Origin: Knoellia sp. S7-12
GTDB lineage: Bacteria > Actinomycetota > Actinomycetes > Actinomycetales > Dermatophilaceae
Direction of reading: 5' to 3'
Assembly: GCF_040518285.1 (NCBI RefSeq)
Contig: NZ_CP155449.1
Coordinates: 4,030,001-4,094,000, forward strand
DNA length: 64,000 nt
The notes below the pieces were generated by a model. That model was not told where the DNA came from, searched no databases, and was given only the letters and a program-made list of their open reading frames with translations. A program made the translations under genes and the position numbers. Positions 32,706 to 41,518 of the stretch are shown piece by piece. How positions within the stretch are numbered: the first letter of the stretch is position 1; every line of letters starts with the position of its first letter.

Positions 32706-33788
32706 TCAGACGTAGCGCTCGAGGATGCTGCTCTCGGCGAGGCGCGACAGGCCTTCGCGCACCAGTCGAGCGCGGCCCTCGCCGACACCCTCGACACCCA
32801 TGAGGTCGTCGACACCCGCGGCGAGGAGCTTCTGGAGGCTGCCGAAGTGCTCGACGAGACGGTCGACGATGGCGCCGGGCAGGCGAGGCACCTTGCTGAG
32901 GATGCGGTAGCCGAGCGGGCTCACCGACGAGTCGAGCGCATCGCCCACGACCGTGAAGCCGAGAGCCTTGGCCCCGGCGGCGGGATCGAGAAGTTCGGTG
33001 GCGTCGATGTCGGTGAGGTTGGCGATGGCCTGGTCGAGGTCATGCTCACCGCGCGACTGGTGGAGGTAGTCGCGGATGACGAGCCCGAGGTCATCGGACA
33101 GGCCACCGGTGAGCTCCTCGAGCTGGAGGCTGAGGAGGCGACCGTCGGTGCCGAGCTGGAGGACATAGTCGCCGATCTCGTCCTTGATCCGGCGCACCAT
33201 CTCGAGGCGCTGGAGGACGTTGGCGACGTCACGCACGGTGACGAGGTCCTCGATCTCGAGTGCGGAAAGGGTGCCGGTGACCTCGTCGAGACGCTGCTTG
33301 TAGCGCTCGAGGGTCTGCAGGGCCTGGTTGCCCCGCGAGAGGATTGCACTCGAGTCCTCGACGACGAAACGGTTGCCGCCGACATAGAGGGCGACGATGC
33401 GCATCGACTGACTCACGGAGACAACGGGGAAGCCGGTCTGTTTGGCCACGCGTTCGGCCGTGCGGTGACGGGTGCCGGACTCACTGGTCTCGATGGAGGC
33501 ATCGGGGACGAGCTGGGTCGCGGCGCGCAGGATCTTGGTGACGTCACGGTCGCAGACGATCGCGCCGTCCATCTTGGCAAGCTCACGCAGTCGGGTTGCC
33601 GAGAACTCGACGTCGAGGGGGAACCCACCCGTGGCGATCTCATCGATGACCTTGTCGGTGCCGAGCACGATGAGGGCGCCGGTGCGGCCGCGCAGGATCC
33701 GCTCGAGTCCATCGCGCAGCTCGGTCCCGGGCGCGACGGCAGCGAGCGTTGTCCGCATCAGCTCGTCATCCACCAGCGGCGTGGCCAC
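32706..33788 (-). CDS. disA: DisA, DNA-integrity scanning diadenylate cyclase
   Basis: A 360-residue octameric enzyme that makes cyclic di-AMP from ATP and stops at branched DNA. The diadenylate cyclase motifs are intact: DGA at 74-76 and GTRHRTAE with RHR at 107-109. A helical linker and C-terminal helix-hairpin-helix (GVEGVGEGRARLVREGL) follow. GTG 33788 gives a length close to the mycobacterial protein (358) and has an AGGGGGA site just upstream; a GTG at 33833 would add 15 residues. It lies downstream of radA and upstream of mutY, the radA-disA order being widely conserved. Confidence 0.92.
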   Translation of the reverse strand: MATPLVDDELMRTTLAAVAPGTELRDGLERILRGRTGALIVLGTDKVIDEIATGGFPLDVEFSATRLRELAKMDGAIVCDRDVTKILRAATQLVPDASIETSESGTRHRTAERVAKQTGFPVVSVSQSMRIVALYVGGNRFVVEDSSAILSRGNQALQTLERYKQRLDEVTGTLSALEIEDLVTVRDVANVLQRLEMVRRIKDEIGDYVLQLGTDGRLLSLQLEELTGGLSDDLGLVIRDYLHQSRGEHDLDQAIANLTDIDATELLDPAAGAKALGFTVVGDALDSSVSPLGYRILSKVPRLPGAIVDRLVEHFGSLQKLLAAGVDDLMGVEGVGEGRARLVREGLSRLAESSILERYV

Positions 33789-33927
33789 GTGTCCCCCTTC
33801 GGTCTGTCCTTCTTGGCGCACGGTCAGGTGCACCGGTGCCTCTCGGCGAGTCTAACGGCGCGGGTATGCCGTCCGGTCCCGTGACCGAGTCACGGCCAGG
33901 TCACCTTGTGGCCGCCCGGCAAAATCC

Positions 33928-33998
33928 GGCTCGCGAGCCCGGCGTCTTCACCCGAGCCTGATCACTTCGGCCCTGGAAGCGAGGGACGGCTCGCGAGC
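33928..33998. promoter_or_regulatory. Paired GCTCGCGAGC palindromes between radA and disA
   Basis: GGCTCGCGAGCC (33928-33939) and GCTCGCGAGC (33989-33998) are perfect palindromes 60 bases apart (centre to centre) between the radA stop and the disA start. A further hairpin, CCGTGAC/GTCACGG, is at 33879-33895. They may form a terminator/anti-terminator or bind a regulator of disA. Confidence 0.45.
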
Positions 33999-34007
33999 TG
34001 GGCAGAG

Positions 34008-35399
34008 TCAGCGGGCGTGGGAAGGGGCGGCGGCCATGGTCACGGCCTCGAGGACGGTGGCCACCTCGATGACGCGCAGACCGTCAGGGACGGGCCCACC
34101 ACCGAGCACCCCGGGCGGCACGATCGCCGTCGAGAAGCCAAGTCGCGACGCCTCGGCCAGGCGGCGGTGTGCACCCGTCACGGGCCGCAACTCCCCAGCC
34201 AACCCGACCTCACCGAACGCGACAGTGCCGACGGGCAGCGGCTGGTCGTTGATGGCACTCGCGAGCGCCAGGGTCAGGGCGAGGTCGGCCGCGGGCTCGG
34301 TGATGCGCACCCCGCCGACGGTCGAGACGAACACGTCCTTGCGGCCGATCGGCGCCTTGGCCCGCGTCCCCAACACCGCGAGGATCATGCCGACGCGCGA
34401 GGAGTCGAGTCCACTGGTGGCCCGGCGCGGGTTGGGCATCTCGGTCTGGTCGACGAGCGCCTGGACCTCGGTGACGAGCGGCCGCCGTCCCTCGAGCGTC
34501 ACGGTGACGCAGGTGCCGGGCACGGCGGCGGTGCGGTTGGACAGGAACAACCCACTGGGGTCGGCCAGTCCGGTGATGCCGATGTCGGACAGGTCGAAGC
34601 AGCCGACCTCGTCGGTGGGGCCGTAGCGGTTCTTCACCGCGCGCACGAGCCGCAGCCGGCTGTGCCGGTCGCCCTCGAACTGGACGACGACGTCGACGAG
34701 GTGCTCGAGCACCCGCGGCCCGGCGATCGATCCGTCCTTGGTGACGTGGCCGACGAGCAGGCACGCGATGCCGCGGGACTTCGCCATGGCGATGAGGCTG
34801 GCCGCGACTTCGCGCACCTGCGAGACGTTGCCGGCGGATCCCTCGACCTCGGCGCTGCTGATCGTCTGGACCGAGTCGATGATGACGAGCTCGGGCTCGA
34901 CCTGGTCGATCTGGCCGAGCACGGTCGCGAGGTCGGTCTCGGACGCGAGGAAGAGCGTGCGCGCCATCGCCTCGATCCGCTCGGCGCGGCTGCGCACCTG
35001 CGCGGCCGACTCCTCGCCACTGACATAGAGGACGCGGCGCTCTTGGCCAGGCTCACCACCACGCGCAGCTCGTCCGGCGACGTCGAGCAGCAAGGTCGAC
35101 TTGCCGATCCCGGGTTCACCCGCGACCAGGACGACGGCACCGGGCACCAGCCCACCGCCGAGCACCCGGTCGAACTCCGGCACACCGGTCCCCCGCGCCT
35201 GAGCCCGACTCACGTCGACCTCGCCGATGGGCACGGCAGGACGCTCGACCGACTTCGCCGCGGTCGTCCTCGCCGACACCGCGCCCACCTCGGTCACAGA
35301 GCCCCAGGCCTGGCACTCCCCACAGCGACCGACCCACTTGACCGTGGTCCACCCGCACTCACTGCACCGGTATGCCGGTCGCGTCGTCTTCGCTGCCAT
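34008..35399 (-). CDS. radA: RadA/Sms, recombination-repair branch-migration protein
   Basis: A 463-residue DnaB-like motor that promotes branch migration in recombination. The N-terminal zinc finger has Cys12, Cys15, Cys26 and Cys29; Walker A GEPGIGKST begins at about residue 94; the RadA-specific KNRYG motif follows near the middle, and the C-terminal third is Lon-protease-like. ATG 35399 gives the family start MAAKTTRPAYRCSECGW. The start region lies inside a 32-bp sequence repeated at 38937-38968, so whatever lay directly upstream of radA has been displaced by about 3.5 kb of other DNA; the present radA promoter is therefore within or beyond the insert. Confidence 0.93.
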   Translation of the reverse strand: MAAKTTRPAYRCSECGWTTVKWVGRCGECQAWGSVTEVGAVSARTTAAKSVERPAVPIGEVDVSRAQARGTGVPEFDRVLGGGLVPGAVVLVAGEPGIGKSTLLLDVAGRAARGGEPGQERRVLYVSGEESAAQVRSRAERIEAMARTLFLASETDLATVLGQIDQVEPELVIIDSVQTISSAEVEGSAGNVSQVREVAASLIAMAKSRGIACLLVGHVTKDGSIAGPRVLEHLVDVVVQFEGDRHSRLRLVRAVKNRYGPTDEVGCFDLSDIGITGLADPSGLFLSNRTAAVPGTCVTVTLEGRRPLVTEVQALVDQTEMPNPRRATSGLDSSRVGMILAVLGTRAKAPIGRKDVFVSTVGGVRITEPAADLALTLALASAINDQPLPVGTVAFGEVGLAGELRPVTGAHRRLAEASRLGFSTAIVPPGVLGGGPVPDGLRVIEVATVLEAVTMAAAPSHAR

Positions 35400-35417
35400 G
35401 GGCGCCAACCTAGGCGA
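35386..35417. repeat. Left 32-bp direct repeat at the radA start (attL/attR-like)
   Basis: 32 bases spanning the radA start codon, identical in 31 positions to 38937-38968 in the same orientation. The core CGCCAACCTAGGCG has CGCC/GGCG arms around six bases, like a tyrosine-recombinase crossover site. Confidence 0.8.
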
Positions 35418-35510
35418 CCCGACCGACATGCGTCCCACCGCCCGTGACCCACCGGAAGAACTTCAAAAGGCCTGCGGCGGATGATGGGCCACGAGTCAGG
35501 AGGGCCCGCC

Positions 35511-37730
35511 ATGAGCGAATTCAGCCCAGAGGAACAGAGCGGTCTCATGTCGGGTGCACAGAGTGTCCGGCGTCGAACCCTGCTGCGCCTCGGCGCAGCC
35601 AGCGGGCTGGGTGCAGCCCTGGTTGCCGCCCGCGGGGTGGGCGCCCCGCTACTCTCCGCCAAGGGCCTGCTCAGCCTTGACGGGGCGTTCGCCGAGACCT
35701 CCACCGTGCTCGGCGACCTCCTCTTCTACGTCGAGAAGTACCCGACGAGCCCGCTCATCCTGTCGCCGTTCACCGACCCACTTCCGATCCCCAGAGCACT
35801 CGCCCCGGTGCCCCGGTCGACCTACAGCTCCTGGGCGAAGCCGCCGGGGCCCGGGGTCGGCCAGCAGAACTCGTTCGAGAACGAGCAGCACCAGGTGTGG
35901 CCGAGCAAGATCCGCTACCCCGACCCCATCGTCTACAAGATCGACCTCCTCCTGCGATCCCACTCGTTCACGTCGTCGCAGGTACTTCCGATCGACCCCG
36001 AGGGTCAGCCCACCACCTCATTCGACGTCTTCGGTGCCACCTACCCGGCCGGCACCCGCCGGTGGCTGCCGCCCAGCACCATCTACGGCTTCAACGGGAC
36101 CTTCCCGGGGCCTTGCATCAATGCCGAGTACGGCAAACCGGTTCTGGTCCGCTTCGAGAACCATCTGGACGAGAACCCCATGGACCTGGATCGCCAGGAC
36201 TTCGGTTCTCCGGACTGGTCGTTCCTCACCCACCTCCACAACGGACACACTGCACCAGAGAGCGACGGCAACCCTCACTACTCGATGCGCTACGGGCCCA
36301 AGCAGCGCGGCTATGGCCCGGGAACCTTCTGCGACAACCTGTACCTCAACTGGCCGGCTGGAGGCGACGAGCGCGAGAAGCAGTCCTTCTTCTGGTTCCA
36401 CGACCACCTGATGGACCACACCGGGTCGAACGTCTACAAGGGGATGGTCGGCCTCTACCCGATCTACGACCCCAGGAGCGGCCTGGACATGGGCGACGAG
36501 ACCAAGGGCCTGAGGTTGCCGGGGGTGCGCAGGAACAGGCCCGACGGGTCGTTCGACGTCGACTACGACATTCCCCTGGCGTTCTACGACTGTCGTCTCG
36601 ACGACGGGGTCACGACCCACCAGGACGTCCACGACGGCATGGGAGAGTTCCCCGCAGCCAAGAACCCGGCGACCCATCCGGAGTGGTGGGGGAAATCGTT
36701 CTACAAGCACTTCCCCAACCACGGGTTCGTCGGTGACATCTTCACGGTGAACGGAACGGCATACCCGACACTCCTCGTCAAGCGACGCAAGTACCGATTC
36801 CGGTTCCTCGACGCATCCGTCGCCCGCATCTACGAGTTCATGCTCATGGCCTCGACGAAGGGCCCGAAGTCGTCGGCCTCACTGGGACACATCGAGGAGG
36901 AGCTGGAGGGCCAGTACCGCATCCCCGACGGCCAGCAGTGCATGAAGTTCACCCAGATCGCCTCTGACGGAGGCCTGCTGCCGTTTGCGCTCACACGCGA
37001 CTCGTTCGAGTTGTGGCCCGCAAAACGGCGCGAGGTGATCATCGACTTCACGCGCTACCAGGACGGCACCCCGACGACCAAGGGTGACGTCGTGTACCTC
37101 ACCAATGTCATGAAGATGCCGGACGGCCGCATGTGGTCGAACTCCTCGAGGTTCCTGCCGGACCCGAACTACAAGGTGCCGGTGCTCAAGTTCGTCATCG
37201 GTGACACCGCACCCGACCAGAGCGTGACACCCAAGCCCGGCCAGCTCCTGCGCGCCCTCCCACCGCTGCCCGGCGACTGGAAGTCCATGTTGGACAACCG
37301 GCTCATCTTCGAGGTCAAGCGTTCCAGCTCTTCCGCTGACGTGGAGTGGCTCATCAACGGCGAGCCGTTCGACCCGGCCCGGGTCGCCACGAGCTTGCGG
37401 AACAAAGCCGGTCGCAGCCTGCCCGCGTCCCAGAAAAAGGGCAGCTTCAACCTCTGGGAGATCCGCAACGGCGGCGGGGGCTGGGTCCATCCGTTCCACC
37501 TCCACATGGAGGAGCACCGCACCGTGATGCGTCGGGGAAGGGACGTCACGAGGGGGGACCCCTCTCACCCCGACGACTCCTCGCGCGAGGACCTGGTGGC
37601 ACTCGACCCTGGGGAGTCCGTGATCGTCTACCGCGGTTTCCGTGACTTCGTCGGCCCGTATGTGGCCCACTGTCACAACCTCGCTCACGAGGACCACGCG
37701 ATGATGTTCGGCTGGGAGATCACACCCTAG
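35511..37730 (+). CDS. Multicopper oxidase, Tat-exported, CotA/bilirubin-oxidase-like
   Basis: A 739-residue multicopper oxidase. A twin-arginine signal (SVRRRTLLRLGAASGL, residues 18-33) exports it folded. Copper ligands are complete: HLHNGH near 241, HDHLMDH near 297, HPFHLH near 660 and HCHNLAHEDHAMM near 720, the last supplying the type 1 ligands including Cys, His and axial Met. The SDG after the first motif (ESDGNP) and length suggest the three-domain CotA/PhsA/bilirubin oxidase class with large insertions. Substrate (phenol, Mn, Cu(I) or bilirubin) cannot be told. AGGAGGG lies six bases before ATG 35511. It sits in a segment bounded by direct repeats with the membrane gene that follows. 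Confidence 0.85.
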   Translation: MSEFSPEEQSGLMSGAQSVRRRTLLRLGAASGLGAALVAARGVGAPLLSAKGLLSLDGAFAETSTVLGDLLFYVEKYPTSPLILSPFTDPLPIPRALAPVPRSTYSSWAKPPGPGVGQQNSFENEQHQVWPSKIRYPDPIVYKIDLLLRSHSFTSSQVLPIDPEGQPTTSFDVFGATYPAGTRRWLPPSTIYGFNGTFPGPCINAEYGKPVLVRFENHLDENPMDLDRQDFGSPDWSFLTHLHNGHTAPESDGNPHYSMRYGPKQRGYGPGTFCDNLYLNWPAGGDEREKQSFFWFHDHLMDHTGSNVYKGMVGLYPIYDPRSGLDMGDETKGLRLPGVRRNRPDGSFDVDYDIPLAFYDCRLDDGVTTHQDVHDGMGEFPAAKNPATHPEWWGKSFYKHFPNHGFVGDIFTVNGTAYPTLLVKRRKYRFRFLDASVARIYEFMLMASTKGPKSSASLGHIEEELEGQYRIPDGQQCMKFTQIASDGGLLPFALTRDSFELWPAKRREVIIDFTRYQDGTPTTKGDVVYLTNVMKMPDGRMWSNSSRFLPDPNYKVPVLKFVIGDTAPDQSVTPKPGQLLRALPPLPGDWKSMLDNRLIFEVKRSSSSADVEWLINGEPFDPARVATSLRNKAGRSLPASQKKGSFNLWEIRNGGGGWVHPFHLHMEEHRTVMRRGRDVTRGDPSHPDDSSREDLVALDPGESVIVYRGFRDFVGPYVAHCHNLAHEDHAMMFGWEITP

Positions 37731-37757
37731 GTGTCACGGCGACGGACAGGAGACGTC

Positions 37758-38879
37758 ATGACAGCACCCGCTCCATCGACCAGGGCGACGCAGGCCGAGG
37801 TCGCCGGGAGCATCAACGCCGCCGTGGCGGTGCCGTGGGCGACCGTCCTCCCGCTGGCGCTGGTGCTGTCGTTCGCGGACGGCTTCTGGGTCATCTCCAT
37901 GCGCGGGGCCGTGGGTGCCGTCAGATCCGGTCCCGGGCCGTTCACGACCTGGTGGCGGGAGTCAGGGGTCCTGCTTCCCCTCTATGTGTTCGCGGTCCTC
38001 GGCTCCTTCACGCTGGCCCTGCGATGGGCGAGGTCCGGTCGTCGTCGGGCGCCCCTTGCGGCTGCCGGGTTGGTCACAGCGTTCTCGGCCGTGGTCGGTA
38101 TCGGCCACCTGGCGGCTGGGGCCGCAGGGGACTTCCGGCTGCAGTGGGCGCACCTGCAGGTGATGACCTCGATGAGGGGCGACTGCCCCCCCGACTGTCT
38201 CGAGCGCCTGCGGCAGGACACTCTGGGCCTGCAGCTGCGCGCCGTGGCGGTTGGCGCCCTCCTGCTCCTCGTCACCAACATGGGGAGTGTCGTTTGGCTC
38301 TCGATGTGCCGTGGTGGTCAGTTGACCTTCGCTCACGTCCGACGGGCCCCCCGACACCGAGTCAGGACACACGATCTGATGTGGCAGCTGCGCTTCCTGC
38401 TCGCGACGGGTCTCGTCGGTGCGGCGGTCATTCACCTCGCGGTCGTTCCCGAGCACTTGGCGGAGTGGCCGACTGCCGGCGCCTTCTTCGTCGTCCTCGC
38501 CGCCGCGGAGGTGTCCACGGCGGCCGCCGTCCTCACGCGCCCGGCGGCCGGAAGTCTGCTGTTGGCAACCGTGACGTCTGGGGCACCACTGCTCCTGTGG
38601 GGGTGGTCGCGGCTCTGGGGTCTGCCCTTCGGACCGAGCGCGGGCGCTCCCGAGCCGGTGGGGCTCCCGGATGTCGCCGCCGTCGCGCTCGAGCTGGCGG
38701 CACTGGTCCTGGCCGGGCTCCTCATCCGCAGGGCGCCCGCCCTCACTGGTCGCGCCGGCTCGTCAGACCACTTCACCCGCCTGTGGACCACGGCTGTCGT
38801 CGCGGTCACGGTGATCGCGCTGGCGGCCACTCAAGAGGGCTGGTTCGACGTCGTCCCGGTTGCGACCCGCCACGGCTAG
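37758..38879 (+). CDS. Hypothetical polytopic membrane protein beside the multicopper oxidase
   Basis: A 373-residue protein with about eight hydrophobic segments. A loop holds DCPPDC (near residue 145) and a few histidines lie at helix ends (GIGHLAAG, VIHLAVVPEHLAEW), which could bind metal or haem, but no family is recognised. AGGAG precedes ATG 37758 by five bases; the gene starts 27 bases after the oxidase stop, so they form an operon. A role in copper delivery, or in membrane electron transfer to the oxidase, is possible but unproven. Confidence 0.65.
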   Translation: MTAPAPSTRATQAEVAGSINAAVAVPWATVLPLALVLSFADGFWVISMRGAVGAVRSGPGPFTTWWRESGVLLPLYVFAVLGSFTLALRWARSGRRRAPLAAAGLVTAFSAVVGIGHLAAGAAGDFRLQWAHLQVMTSMRGDCPPDCLERLRQDTLGLQLRAVAVGALLLLVTNMGSVVWLSMCRGGQLTFAHVRRAPRHRVRTHDLMWQLRFLLATGLVGAAVIHLAVVPEHLAEWPTAGAFFVVLAAAEVSTAAAVLTRPAAGSLLLATVTSGAPLLLWGWSRLWGLPFGPSAGAPEPVGLPDVAAVALELAALVLAGLLIRRAPALTGRAGSSDHFTRLWTTAVVAVTVIALAATQEGWFDVVPVATRHG

Positions 38880-38936
38880 GACGGCATACGTTCGCAGACA
38901 TCGAAGGGACAGTTCGCGCGGACCGGCGGTGGAGCA

Positions 38937-38968
38937 GTCTTCGCCGCCATGGGCGCCAACCTAGGCGA
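38937..38968. repeat. Right 32-bp direct repeat with a radA-start remnant
   Basis: Same 32 bases as 35386-35417 apart from one transition. Read on the minus strand it encodes MAAKT, the first five residues of RadA, then diverges and stops after 24 codons. It marks the right boundary of the oxidase segment, 18 bases from the GH65 gene end. Confidence 0.8.
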
Positions 38969-38986
38969 GCTCTCTGACAGAGAGGG

Positions 38987-41518
38987 TCAGTGGCCGGTGG
39001 GGATGGGCATCCGCCTGTTGTCGCCTGTGGGCACGACGCTCGAGATGACGGTGCCATCCTCCCGGACGATCTCGCTGGGAGCCTTCGGGGAGCCGGCGAT
39101 CCGAGGCCCCTGGTCGGCGAGCGCCACGGTGACCGGAACCTCTGGTGTGACCGTCACGGACTCACCGCGCACCGAGAAGGTCAGTGCTCCGTCGCCCTCC
39201 TCGATGACCAGCTCCACCTCGGCAGCGCGCACCGTGACGCGAATCCGGGTGCCGTGGAGGCAGAGTCGATAGGTCAGCGACTCCCATTTTTCGGGCAGCC
39301 GCGGGTCGATCGCGAACTGACCCTCGCGCTCGTCACTGCCGTGGTCGCGGAACCCGCCGAAGCCGGACACGAGAGCGCTCCACACTCCACCCGTCGAAGC
39401 GACGTGGACGCCGTCCGCGGTGTTGGAGTGACGGTCGGCGAGGTCGACGAACAGCGCTGACAGGAAGTAGCGATAGGCCAGATCCTGGTAGCCCACCTCC
39501 GCGGCGATGATCGACTGCACGACCGCCGACAGGGTCGAGTCACCCGTGGTGATCGGGTCGTAGTACTCGAAGTCGGCGAGCTTCTCCTCCGGCGTGAAGT
39601 CCTCGCCCTGGAGGAACAGGGCCAGGACGACGTCGGCCTGCTTGAGCACCTGGAAGCGATAGATCACCAGCGGGTGGTGGTGCAGCAGCAGCGGCCGCAC
39701 CGACGACGGCGTGTTCGCGAGGTCCCACATCTCGCGCTCGAGGAAGTGGTCGTCCTGCGGGTGGATGCCGAGGTGCTCGTCGAACGGGATGGACATCCCC
39801 TCTGCGCAGTCACGCCACTCCGCGATCTCACCCGGTTCCAGCTCGGTCCTGCGGACCATCTGGGCGTATGCCGCAGGCTCGCCTTCCGCGAGCGCCTCCA
39901 CCGCCTCGACCGCTCGCCGGAGATTGAAGCGCGCGAGGACGTTGGTGTAGAGGTTGTCGTTGACGACGGCGGTGTACTCATCAGGCCCCGTGACACCGTG
40001 GATGTGGAAGGTCCGCTCCTTCGCCGGGTGCATGCGCCAGAACCCGAGGTCGGCCCACAGCCGCGCGGTCTCGACGAAGATGTCGACCGCCTCGCGCGCG
40101 AGGAACTCGGCGTCCCCGGTGGCCCCGACGTACTGGCTCAGGGCATAGGCGATATCGGCATCGATGTGGTACTGAGCCGTGCCTGCTGCGTAGTAGGCCG
40201 ACGCCTCGTGGCCGTTGATGGTGCGCCACGGGAAGAGCGCACCCTTCTGCGAGAGCTCCCGAGCACGCGCCCTCGCCGACTCGAGCAGCGAGAGGCGGAA
40301 GCGCAGGGCGTTGCGGGCGGCATACGGCATCGTGTAGGTCAGGAACGGCATCACATAGATCTCGGTGTCCCAGAAGTAGTGCCCTCCATAACCGGATCCG
40401 GTGACGCCCTTGGCGGGGATGCCGTAGGTCTCGGCGCGCGCGGATGCCTGGGCGAGCGCGAAGAGGTTCCACCGGGTCGCCTGCTGGATCTGCGGGTGGC
40501 CCGTGATCTCAACGTCGGCGCGCTGCCAGAACGAGTCCAGCCAGGTGCGCTGTTCGTCGATCTGGTGCTGAAGCCCTTCCTCGGCCACGCGGTCGAGCGT
40601 GCGCTCGCACCGGTCGAGCAACTCGCGTGGGGGAACGCTGTTGGCGGTGTGGGCCGAGACCACCTTGGTCAGCGTGATGGGGCTGCCCTGGTCGGCCTGG
40701 ATGCGATAGATCATCTTGGCCGTGTCGTCATCGGTGTGCACCGTGGCGCGATAGGGGTTCGCGGTCTCAAGGGTGTGGTCGGTGACGAGGCCGAGGGTCA
40801 TGCCGCTGTCAGCGCACTGGTAGCCCAGCCACAACCGGCCGGTCTCGAGATCACCCTCGCTGACCCTGGGCAGGAGAACGCGACTCCGAAAGGACTCGGC
40901 CTTGCGTGGGTCGGCGATGCCGGTGGCCTGGGCCTCGGGCCCCTCTGCCACACGGTCCTGGCGGTTGAGGACCTGCGACGAGATCTGCACCGGCCCGTCG
41001 CCGTCGAGGAGGGTGACCTCATAGGTCATGACCGCGAGGTGGCGCTGGGTCAGCGAGACCATGCGGGTGCTCTTGACCTCGACCCGCTTGCCGCTCGGGG
41101 TGCGCCACAGCAGCGTGCGCGACAGGACGCCAGTGCGGAAGTCGAGGGTGCGCTGGTAGTCGAGGAGGTCCGCAGTCGACAGCTGCAGCGGCTCGTCATC
41201 GACATAGAGGCGGATGACCTTGGCGTCGGGCACATTGACGATCGTCTGACCGACCCGGGCGAAACCGTAGGCCTCCTCGGCGTGGGTGATCGGCCACGTC
41301 TCGTGGAAGCCGTTGATGTAGGAGCCGTTGACGTGGGCGTCGCGGCTCTCCTCGTAGTTGCCCCGCAGCCCGAGGTAGCCGTTGCCGACGCTGAAGAGCG
41401 ACTCGGTGACGCCCAGGTCGTCGGCACTGAAGCGCGTCTCGGTGAGGGCCCACTCGTCGATGGGGAACCGGCTCCGGTCCAGCGGGTCATCGTCGATGTC
41501 GAGCGGCATCGCGTTCAC
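38987..41518 (-). CDS. Glycoside hydrolase family 65 disaccharide phosphorylase
   Basis: An 843-residue GH65 enzyme that should phosphorolyse an alpha-glucoside such as maltose, trehalose or kojibiose to glucose and beta-glucose 1-phosphate. The N-terminal beta-sandwich (to about residue 270) is followed by the (alpha/alpha)6 barrel with GGHYFWDTEIYVMPFL and the general acid Glu514 in HGVTGPDEYTAVVND; KQADVVLALFL lies later. GTG 41518 overlaps the stop of the phosphoglucomutase gene (GTGA) and has AAGGAG five bases upstream; ATG 41509 is an alternative. The neighbour converts the beta-glucose 1-phosphate, which supports phosphorylase over hydrolase activity. The exact disaccharide is not decided. 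Confidence 0.85.
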   Translation of the reverse strand: MNAMPLDIDDDPLDRSRFPIDEWALTETRFSADDLGVTESLFSVGNGYLGLRGNYEESRDAHVNGSYINGFHETWPITHAEEAYGFARVGQTIVNVPDAKVIRLYVDDEPLQLSTADLLDYQRTLDFRTGVLSRTLLWRTPSGKRVEVKSTRMVSLTQRHLAVMTYEVTLLDGDGPVQISSQVLNRQDRVAEGPEAQATGIADPRKAESFRSRVLLPRVSEGDLETGRLWLGYQCADSGMTLGLVTDHTLETANPYRATVHTDDDTAKMIYRIQADQGSPITLTKVVSAHTANSVPPRELLDRCERTLDRVAEEGLQHQIDEQRTWLDSFWQRADVEITGHPQIQQATRWNLFALAQASARAETYGIPAKGVTGSGYGGHYFWDTEIYVMPFLTYTMPYAARNALRFRLSLLESARARARELSQKGALFPWRTINGHEASAYYAAGTAQYHIDADIAYALSQYVGATGDAEFLAREAVDIFVETARLWADLGFWRMHPAKERTFHIHGVTGPDEYTAVVNDNLYTNVLARFNLRRAVEAVEALAEGEPAAYAQMVRRTELEPGEIAEWRDCAEGMSIPFDEHLGIHPQDDHFLEREMWDLANTPSSVRPLLLHHHPLVIYRFQVLKQADVVLALFLQGEDFTPEEKLADFEYYDPITTGDSTLSAVVQSIIAAEVGYQDLAYRYFLSALFVDLADRHSNTADGVHVASTGGVWSALVSGFGGFRDHGSDEREGQFAIDPRLPEKWESLTYRLCLHGTRIRVTVRAAEVELVIEEGDGALTFSVRGESVTVTPEVPVTVALADQGPRIAGSPKAPSEIVREDGTVISSVVPTGDNRRMPIPTGH

